Positions 8,741 to 15,000 of a stretch of 15,000 nucleotides of DNA are shown piece after piece. How positions within the stretch are numbered: the first letter of the stretch is position 1; every line of letters starts with the position of its first letter. This stretch comes from Actinomortierella ambigua (lineage: Eukaryota; Mortierellomycota; Mortierellomycetes; Mortierellales; Mortierellaceae). The stretch spans positions 1 to 15,000 of the forward strand of contig JAAAJB010000592.1 in NCBI GenBank assembly GCA_016098155.1. Direction: 5' to 3'. The position numbers and the translations under genes were made by a program. Below the pieces are notes generated by a model, which worked only from the letters and a program-made list of their open reading frames with translations, had not been told where the DNA came from and ran no database searches.

Positions 8741-9691
8741 ATGATCTGGAGCAACATTTGGACATCAATCAAGGAGATGGCAGACCAGTTCGTCGGCACA
8801 AAGGGCACACAAGGTAAACCACATCATGCAAAGACTTGTACTCGTCTCTGTTGAATACATCACCACCTTTTAATTATCATATTATTGACCCTGCTTTCAT
8901 ATTTCTTCCTGTGATGTATCCCAGGCGTGCCTGAATTTCACGAATGTGATATTGGTCTGAGCACTTTCTCAGAAACTTTGACGCCCGTTTCGCCGTCGAC
9001 AGCCTTATTCTACCACGGTGGTGTTGGCTCAACGTCCGTCTCAACATTCCAGCTGATGGATGAGTACCACGACGACATCATTGACCCAGAGACGGGTCTG
9101 CCGCCGCACTGCAACATGTGGGAGCTTCAGCTGGAGCTTCTTTCAATTCCTGGAGCCATCTCAAGCTCCATCAACCTCCTCGAGCGGTGCGACGGCAACG
9201 CCCGTCAGAGAGCAGATGCCGCTGCGGACTATGAAGACTACCAACCTTCTTTGCCTTCGTCAGAACTCGATGAAGAGGCCGAGACGAGCGAGAGCGAGAG
9301 CGAGGAAGAAGGGTGTGCATCCGAAGAGGATTACGACTCGGACGAGGCGGGCGTCGTATGCGCTATTCATCATCAGTCCGAGGAGAGAGCTGGTGCAGGC
9401 TTTCACAGCCGTGATTCGGGCTACTCTAGTCAGGCTTCCTCCGGTCAGGCAAGTGACCTAGAGGCACAAAATGCAGCCGATCTGCGCAAGGTGCATGATG
9501 CTGTCGCTCCGTTTAAGTACTTTGGCGTCAGTAGTGTATCCGTTGCCGACAGTATAGCCACACACAGTGCGCCCGCGACCGAAGGCCAGGAGGGAGAGGC
9601 TGATGATGAAGGGTCAGACATCGAGTCCTGTATTTACTTGGAGGAGGTGATCTTGACGTATGTTGTGACAGAGGTGGCCGCTGCTGGCTAG
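8741..9691 (+). CDS. Unrecognised acidic Ser/Glu-rich protein
   Basis: I do not recognise this family. Exons are 8741-8813 and 8925-9691 (intron GTAAAC...CCCAG), joined in phase to give 279 aa ending GLEU-free at VVTEVAAAG and TAG. The small first exon encodes a possibly amphipathic helix (MIWSNIWTSIKEMADQFVG). A fairly ordered-looking segment follows (residues 26-110, with IDPETGLPPHCNMWELQLEL). Next come a strongly acidic, CK2-site-like stretch at about 137-165 (ETSESESEEE; SEEDYDSDE), a Ser-rich DSGYSS motif at 188-193, a more conserved-looking patch (DAVAPFKYFGVSSVSVAD, about 216-233) and a hydrophobic C-terminus (IYLEEVILTYVV). No catalytic motif or membrane span is seen. It is led by a TATA box and is probably soluble and regulatory, but the function is unknown. 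Confidence 0.78.
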
Positions 9692-9717
9692 GCCTGTTGT
9701 TGAAGTATAGCGTACTT

Positions 9718-9737
9718 TATCTACAGTAAGGTAGATA
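9718..9737. other. 7-bp stem-loop with convergent GATA motifs in the acidic gene 3' region
   Basis: TATCTAC (9718-9724), a 6-nt loop and GTAGATA (9731-9737) form a hairpin 27 nt after the stop. Each arm also carries a GATA core, in opposite orientation. Confidence 0.45.
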
Positions 9738-9826
9738 GTCTAGTAGTTGTTCTGTGTACTGTACTTGTAGTCAATTGTATACCTCCTCGTTTACCTTGGA
9801 TTTGGTGTAATGTGAGTGTCTGTTGA

Positions 9827-9845
9827 AGAGCATTTGACGTGCTCT
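9827..9845. other. 6-bp stem-loop followed by a T run
   Basis: AGAGCA (9827-9832), a 7-nt loop and TGCTCT (9840-9845) are followed by TTTTTT at 9849-9854. It may lie near the 3' end of the acidic gene transcript; it is short enough to be chance. Confidence 0.3.
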
Positions 9846-10418
9846 CCATTTTTTGAGTTTGAGTTGCTGACGCATCGCCATCATACCATATCGCGCCATT
9901 GTTCTGGCAGCAGGTTTGATACAGAGAGAAGAGATGGGGGGGGGAGGCGAGACCAAACCTGGGTCTCCATATCCTCTCTATGTGACAGAGGTGCGATGGC
10001 GGCAAATAGTAGACCCAACAAAAGGAATATCATAAAATGGTTCGGTTTCTCTCCTCTCGGCCCCCATACATTGTATATTTCTTTTGTTCGTCGCGTCTCT
10101 TTCCAGCCCACCCCAAATTGTCTTTGGGTTTGCGAGAAATGCTTGTGGCCAGGTATGCCTACCCAGAATGGTTGCGAGCTAGCTTTGGCTTTGTAACGCC
10201 AGCACCAATGACTTTTCTCCTCTGAGTATGTGCATGCACCGCCATACCGGGAGCTTAACGTAGTAGGGTAAAAAAGCTTCCGCCAACCATTGCATTTAAG
10301 CGGGCGAATTAGGCAGACAGGGATGAGCTTCTCCACCCTGCCGAACAATCGCTCAGAGCAAGGACCGAAACTCTAAATTTCCGGGTGGTGCCTGCAAAAA
10401 GCTACCTCTTTCTCTCTT

Positions 10419-10421
<3 letters not shown>

Positions 10422-10452
<31 letters not shown>
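10422..10452. repeat. (CT)n microsatellite
   Basis: A 31-nt perfect CT run sits inside a longer pyrimidine tract (from about 10405), 1.4 kb upstream of the GATA-factor ATG. Confidence 0.85.
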
Positions 10453-10455
<3 letters not shown>

Positions 10456-11060
10456 ATTTAACAATGCTGCATCTTTTTATGGCAGCTACTCTGTTCTTGT
10501 TGAAAGAGAGAAGAGAGGGAGTCGGAATGCGAGTACTGTCACAGGGTACGAAACCAATTAGGAACGCTGGAGGAAATCTCCGGGCATGCACTGTCAGCAA
10601 CAGCTTTGTATGAAGACCGAAGAGCCAGAGGGAGAAACTCTTTTTTTATGAGTCTCACCCCTTTCACATGGCACTGACACTGACAGGCCATTCACCTCTG
10701 ATACAGAAGAACGATCCAGCGTTCTTTTTTTCTCTTCTGCCCCTTGACACGACATGCTTCCCCCCCCCTATTGCCCTGTCGGGAACACAAGGGAGAGAAA
10801 AAGATGAGCCATCCATTCGTGCAAGTGAATGAGCGCCTCGGTCTGGGTCTTGGAGGGGGACACAAACACAGGTTGCTATCGGGAAAGAGAGGGAGGTGAT
10901 GGACGCTCTAGCGCTTTTGCTGTCGATACACAACAGATGCCACGCGAACAGTCTTCCGCGTGCGTGGAACGAGTGAGCACACGATAGGCCGAGTAAACCG
11001 AGCGATGACTGCCACGAGGCGTGATAGCCAAGACAACAAAACGAGCGGCACTACTGCGGG

Positions 11061-11111
11061 GGGAAAGAGAAAGAGAGAGTAAGAGAGAGAGGGAGAGAAT
11101 GAGAGAGAGAC
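11061..11111. repeat. GA-rich imperfect microsatellite
   Basis: An interrupted GA/GAAA run is complementary in sense to the CT tract at 10422-10452 on the same strand. Confidence 0.8.
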
Positions 11112-11456
11112 CTCCCCTATCTCTCCCTCGTCCTTTGCCGATCCCCCCTATGTACAGTTCCAAGAATCCCCAACGGGTACCCAATGGGGAATGGGGAAAG
11201 AGAACAGCTTACTCACTCTAAATTGGTCATGCACCCTTTTTTGTAAAATGGGTTGGAACCTTTTCCTATGGGCCCCTCCTCCCCGACACCAGGAGGCCAT
11301 TCTTTGTCTCTCACTCTCCATTTCTCTCTTTCCTCCTTCTTCTGCTCCATCATCCTCGTCCTCTTTCTCCAGCCCGCCTCTGTTGACACTTGTATCTTCC
11401 CCTGCAAGTTCGCCCCCCCTATCCTTTTATCACATCTCTCCCCTCGCCTTCTCTGC

Positions 11457-11485
11457 ATGGGCCAATTTTACTGATGCAGCATTGA
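11457..11485 (+). other. Two tiny overlapping uORF candidates
   Basis: ATG at 11457 gives MGQFY then TGA (11472-11474). The last A of that stop begins a second ATG (11474), giving MQH then TGA (11483-11485). These are the last ATGs before the GATA-factor start 338 nt downstream. Whether they are in the mRNA is unknown. Confidence 0.3.
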
Positions 11486-11812
11486 AGAAGAAGAAAAAAA
11501 CAACGCACTGAGAACACCTCTTATCTCCCTATTCACCTGATTGTCCAAGCCTTTCCCTCCTATTTGCCTCGCTCTTCTTCCTTTTTTTTTTCTCTCTTGC
11601 TCTTTCCTTCCCTTTTGCACGTTGGTCGCGAGCTCCTTCTATCCTCCTCCCTCTCTTCCTCCGGCTGCCGACTATCTCCCATCCCTCCTTCCCCCGTTCC
11701 GAGCACACTTGCTTATCATCCACCTGTTTTCCGGCCACCTGGTTACCCCCCCACCTTCCAAACTCTACAACCTGATCGACTGCGTTCATACATCACCGGC
11801 AGCCACCCCCTT

Positions 11813-11823
11813 TTATCTGATAA
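11813..11823 (+). promoter_or_regulatory. Palindromic double GATA site abutting the GATA-factor start codon
   Basis: TTATCTGATAA places two GATAA cores in opposite orientation around a single T and contains ATCTGATAA, a match to the ATCWGATAA consensus of fungal iron-regulatory GATA factors. Its final A (11823) is the A of the ATG and the GATA core supplies the A at -3. Confidence 0.55.
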
Positions 11824-14800
11824 TGCCTTCCTCGGCCTTCTCCACCCTTGACCTTCTCCTGCAGCAACACCGTGCCCTCCAACAGAAAGAGCTTGAAGCA
11901 AAGCACAAAAAGGAGGTTCAGCAGCAACACCTCGCCGACAACTCCGCCGATGCCGCGACCAGTTCCGCCACCCCACTTCCCCCCTCCGCCACCGCCACCG
12001 CCACTGCCAACCATGCCTCTGTCGCCCTCGATGCTCAGTCTGTCGCTGCCTACATGGCAGCGCTGATCAGTAGCTCACCTGCTGCAGCCGCTGCAGCCGC
12101 GGCTGCAGGCGTGACCATCACTCCACAGGGCGGGATCGAGTTGAAGAAGAACAACAACAACAACAGCTTGGGCATGAGCAGGGGTATGGGCATGGGCAGA
12201 AGCAGGAGCAGCAGTAGCGATAGCAGCAGCAGCACCAGTGACAGTGGCAGTGGTGGTGCCCCGGGCTTTGGCCATGTTCATAACAGCAGCAACAGCACGC
12301 TGGAGTCCAGTAGCCCAGGCTCGCCCATGGCCTCGGGTACAAACAGTCCCTTTGCTTATCGGCCGATTTTTGCCAGTAGTGGTCCCGAGACAATTAATCC
12401 CATGCACACAACCTTATCGCATCCATTATCGCTCGCAACCTCCATCTCGCCCTCGTCAACTATCCTGTCCCCCCGCTCACCGGCCACCGCCACCCCTACC
12501 GCTGCAGCCTCGGAATATGCAGCCGCCGCCACTCCCTCCACAAACACCGACACAGATACCCGAGCACCCTCACCCTCACCCCCACCCTCATCCAAATCTC
12601 CCCTCTCTGCTTCCCCCTCCTCAGCCGCAACTATACCCTCCGGAGTACCTCCAAAGAAGAAGTACCGCCCTCGAAACCAATCCAATAACCCAAATGCCTG
12701 TCTCCCGCGCCAGGAATGCTACAACTGTGGTGTGACAAAGACTCCCCTGTGGCGCCGAACCGCCGACCGGCAGCACTCCCTGTGCAACGCATGCGGCCTC
12801 TACTACAAGCAGTACAAGACCGATCGGCCATTGGTCATTCGTGTCCCCAAGGACTCGCTCGAATCACCAGAATTGGCTCTAGGGGGAAGCACTACCGGCT
12901 CGTCTTCATCTTCTTCTTCCTCCACCACCACCCCATCCTCCTCGTCCTCCTCGTCAAATGAGAAGCGCGCCACACAGCAGCAACAACTACAACAACTACA
13001 ACAGCAACAACAACAACAGCAACGACAGCAGAAGCAACAAGCTTCGACGGCAAAACAATCCTCCGAAGGATCTACCAGGAAATACGCGTGGCTTGCCCCC
13101 ACTTCTGACGCGACAGAGGATACGGCAGCAGCAGCGGGCATGCGTGAGTGGATGCAGGTGAAGGTAGAAGCCCAATTGGATAGACCTCGCCTTGGACGCC
13201 GTATTACGAGTACGCAAGCAGCGTCGAATACCTCCGACAAGCCCAACCAAGATGATGAAACTGTTCCAGGCAGGACGAAACCCCCAAAGACTACAAAGAG
13301 CAGCAGCGAACAAGGTTCAGCAGGAGGTCCTAACAAGAGAGGGAGCATGGCCCCTGCGCCCAGCGGCACCAAGCGGGCCGATGCCCGAAAGCATGCCATG
13401 GAGGATGTTGAGACAAACAGCTGCAAATCTACAACGGCGGCCGACCAGACGAGCGATGGAGAGGATGCGGATGACCACAGCGCTGATGGAGAGGAGGACG
13501 ATGACGACTACCCCTCCACAGCCTCTCAAAAGCATATCGAATGTGCCAACTGTGGACAGACCAAGACGCCGCTCTGGCGCAAGGATGCCAAGGGTCGCTC
13601 CATCTGCAATGCCTGCGGCCTGTATGCCAAACTGCACCAGTGCGACCGCCCGGTCTCGATGCGCAAGGCCAAGATCGCTCGGCGGAAACGGGATTGGGGC
13701 GCGGCAATGGAGAAGGCCAATGCGCTTGCGGCAGAGGACAAGGCGGTTATTGGGCTAACGGTCAAGACCAAAAAGATAAAGATGGATGACAATTGCGTTG
13801 AGCCTCCAAAGAGCGAGTCGGTACGCGAGCGGAGCCCTGACCAACAGGATGAGGACCAACAGCTGCCGGAGCAGGTCGAGGAACAAGCACCGGCTCGTTC
13901 GCATCCATCCCTGCATCATCGAAGTAACAGCTGTGGTAGCCTTGGTCTGTTGACTCTGACCCATGCCGCTTCAGAGGGCAAGAGTGAGCATCATTCCCAT
14001 CATCATCCTCATCATCGCCGGGTCGGATCCATGTCGTCGCGTTCGATGACCATCCCTGTTGCACACGAGAACGATGCTGACGAGGCACCCATCTGCCTTC
14101 TCGAGTCCTCCAATGACAATGACGAGGTATGTGTGTCTGTCGGACCCCTGTTTTGTAGAGACTTGGTTTTATCTCGTGTCCTGCCCCTCAGTTGCTCACC
14201 ATCTGCGTGCTCCTTCCTTCCCTTCTTTCATCATTTTTCTCCTGCTTAAAAAAAAAAAACCTCTCCTGTGTCAATGCAGGGTGCACTTGAGGAATCCCCC
14301 ATGTCACCCTCGTTCTCGTGCCCTACGAGTCCCCCATCGCTCTTCTCAGCGATCGAAATCTCCTCATCCGGCGGTCTACCCTCTCCAGCCTCCGCTTCAT
14401 CGCCGACATCAGCCTCAGCCTCGCTTTCGCCACCGATGTACATGCAGGCGCTGCCTACGTTCCCACCGATGCCAAACCAAATTTTGATGGCTGCTAAAGC
14501 ACCAGTGCAGCAGCAGCAGCAGCCCTGGCTCTCGCAACTGTACGCCACCCAACAGCAACAGCAACAGCAACATCAGCAACATCAGCAGATCAATCTGGGG
14601 GCTGCCCTTGCCTACCAAGCCCAACAGCTTCATCAAAAGCTGCAATTCCAGCAACAGCAACAACAACAGCAACCACCGAGCTCTCCGTCAACAACACCTG
14701 CTGCCTTTCCACCTTTGTACCATAATACCTCCGCGCACGACTACTTTGCCAGCAACCCTCTCCACTCTTCTTCTTCCGTCACCACCACATCCCCTTCACC

Positions 14801-15000
14801 TTTTGCACAGTCTGGTTTTGCACGAACCACGCCATCTATGTTTCCGCCAACCCCAGCTGCCGTCCAACAACTACATCATCATCGTCATCATCAACAACAA
14901 CAACAACAGCAGCAGCAACAACAACAACAACAACAACAACAACATGCATCAGCACAAAAGAAGAGCCCACTGATCCTCGACAACAGCCGGTTCACGCGCC
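11823..15000 (+). CDS. Partial two-finger GATA transcription factor, Q/S-rich
   Basis: This is a nuclear DNA-binding regulator of GATA elements; target pathway unknown. Exon 1 is 11823-14126 (768 codons), followed by an intron at 14127-14279 (GTATGT...TGCAG). Exon 2 runs from 14280 past the window end, so at least 1008 aa. I chose the ATG at 11823 because the same frame upstream has no ATG back to a TGA at 11538-11540. Finger 1 is C299-X2-C302-X18-C321-X2-C324 ([19 protein letters not shown]), preceded by basic KKKYRPR. Finger 2 is C574-X2-C577-X17-C595-X2-C598 ([18 protein letters not shown]), followed by a basic tail ([14 protein letters not shown]) that probably aids DNA contact and nuclear import. 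The roughly 250-residue linker is Ser/Gln-rich then acidic (DGEEDDDDY) and lacks the Cys-rich iron-sensing motif of SreA/Urbs1-type factors. The N-terminus is Ala/Ser/Pro-rich, and a His-rich patch (HHSHHHPHH) lies near residue 725. The C-terminal part carries repeated Q tracts, and the stop is not in the window. Confidence 0.92.
14892..14942 (+). repeat. 17-codon poly-Gln tract in the GATA factor
   Basis: Seventeen uninterrupted CAA/CAG codons, mostly CAA, follow a His-rich LHHHRHH segment. Shorter Q tracts occur near 14503-14523, 14549-14588 and 14647-14673 and after finger 1 (12976-13040). Confidence 0.9.

Larger units (their letters stand above)
9692..11426. other. Long intergenic stretch: 3' UTR of the acidic gene and distal GATA-factor upstream DNA
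   Basis: About 1.7 kb has no supported gene. The first 150 bp hold two small hairpins. Beyond lie CT and GA microsatellites, several homopolymer runs and scattered HGATAR sites (for example near 10983 and 11022). The longest open frame, on the minus strand at 9881-10348, has no recognisable domain and ends in a 50-residue stretch with a signal-like start (MIFLLLGLLFAAIAP); I treat it as unsupported. Confidence 0.5.
11427..11823 (+). promoter_or_regulatory. Pyrimidine-rich leader/promoter with a cluster of GATA sites
   Basis: Six HGATAR hexamers occur: minus-strand at 11427-11432, 11521-11526, 11672-11677, 11713-11718 and 11813-11818, and plus-strand at 11818-11823. Random expectation is about one per 340 bp in even-composition DNA, though CT-bias raises this. 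From 11486 to the start codon there is no ATG at all, which suits a long 5' UTR. The adjacent gene encodes a GATA factor, so autoregulation is plausible. Confidence 0.5.

Noticed and set aside
9881..10348. 155-codon minus-strand frame with a signal-peptide-like internal Met
   Set aside because: No domain, no clear promoter or splice support, and composition like the surrounding intergenic DNA. The 50-residue secreted-like part could be rechecked with transcript data.
11541..11822. N-terminal extension of the GATA-factor frame starting at a TTG
   Set aside because: The frame is open but has no ATG. The encoded segment is a hydrophobic Leu/Phe/Pro string produced by a CT-rich leader, and the ATG at 11823 has a good context.
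12803..13426. Long antisense open frame opposite the GATA factor (Cys/Ser/Glu-rich)
   Set aside because: It is a shadow of CAG/CAA and Ser codons read backwards; it gives Cys and Leu runs with no domain.
14892..14942. Repeat tract as CRISPR-like or mobile-element sequence
   Set aside because: It is an in-frame poly-Gln codon run with no spacers or terminal repeats.
11813..15000. Classification of the GATA protein as an SreA/Urbs1 iron regulator
   Set aside because: Two fingers and an ATCTGATAA site hinted at this, but the Cys-rich region between the fingers is absent and finger 1 has an 18-residue loop.

Overview
This window is eukaryotic nuclear DNA from a filamentous fungus. The genes carry many short GT-AG introns (41 to about 330 nt), UTR and intergenic DNA is rich in GA/CT microsatellites, and the proteins are fungal types: an MNN1-like GT71 mannosyltransferase, a Cbf1-type bHLH regulator, a Cue1-type ERAD adaptor and a long Q-rich two-finger GATA factor. 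Intron density and low-complexity regulators suggest an early-diverging filamentous lineage such as Mucoromycota/Mortierellaceae. That placement is inference; no rRNA or other marker is present.

Six protein-coding genes can be modelled. (1) 86-1243, minus: 5' part of a Golgi type II GT71 alpha-mannosyltransferase, cut by the window start. (2) 2066-3106, minus: Cbf1-like bHLH protein, with an unresolved upstream exon at 3255-3305. (3) 4168-6467, plus: heme-less molybdopterin sulfite oxidase, seven exons, divergent from the bHLH gene. (4) 6675-7795, minus: Cue1-like protein (TM anchor, CUE domain, Ubc7-binding-like tail), convergent with sulfite oxidase. (5) 8741-9691, plus: unrecognised acidic Ser/Glu-rich protein behind a clear TATA box. 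(6) 11823 to beyond 15000, plus: GATA transcription factor with two unlike zinc fingers and long poly-Q stretches, cut by the window end.

The coding chains of genes 2-5 close in frame at every modelled splice junction, and genes 1 and 6 are open at the window edges. The noncoding stretches hold divergent promoters, strand-polarised pyrimidine tracts and several small inverted repeats. I see no tRNA, rRNA, transposon or CRISPR array.

Points worth following: a Cbf1-like regulator head-to-head with sulfite oxidase (Cbf1 controls sulfur metabolism in yeast); a palindromic double GATA site that shares its last base with the GATA-factor start codon, at the end of a GATA-rich ATG-free leader; a perfect 13-bp hairpin between the two convergent genes; short uORFs; and a reading-frame conflict at the 5' end of the bHLH gene. 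No prokaryotic-type defence or mobile system is visible.
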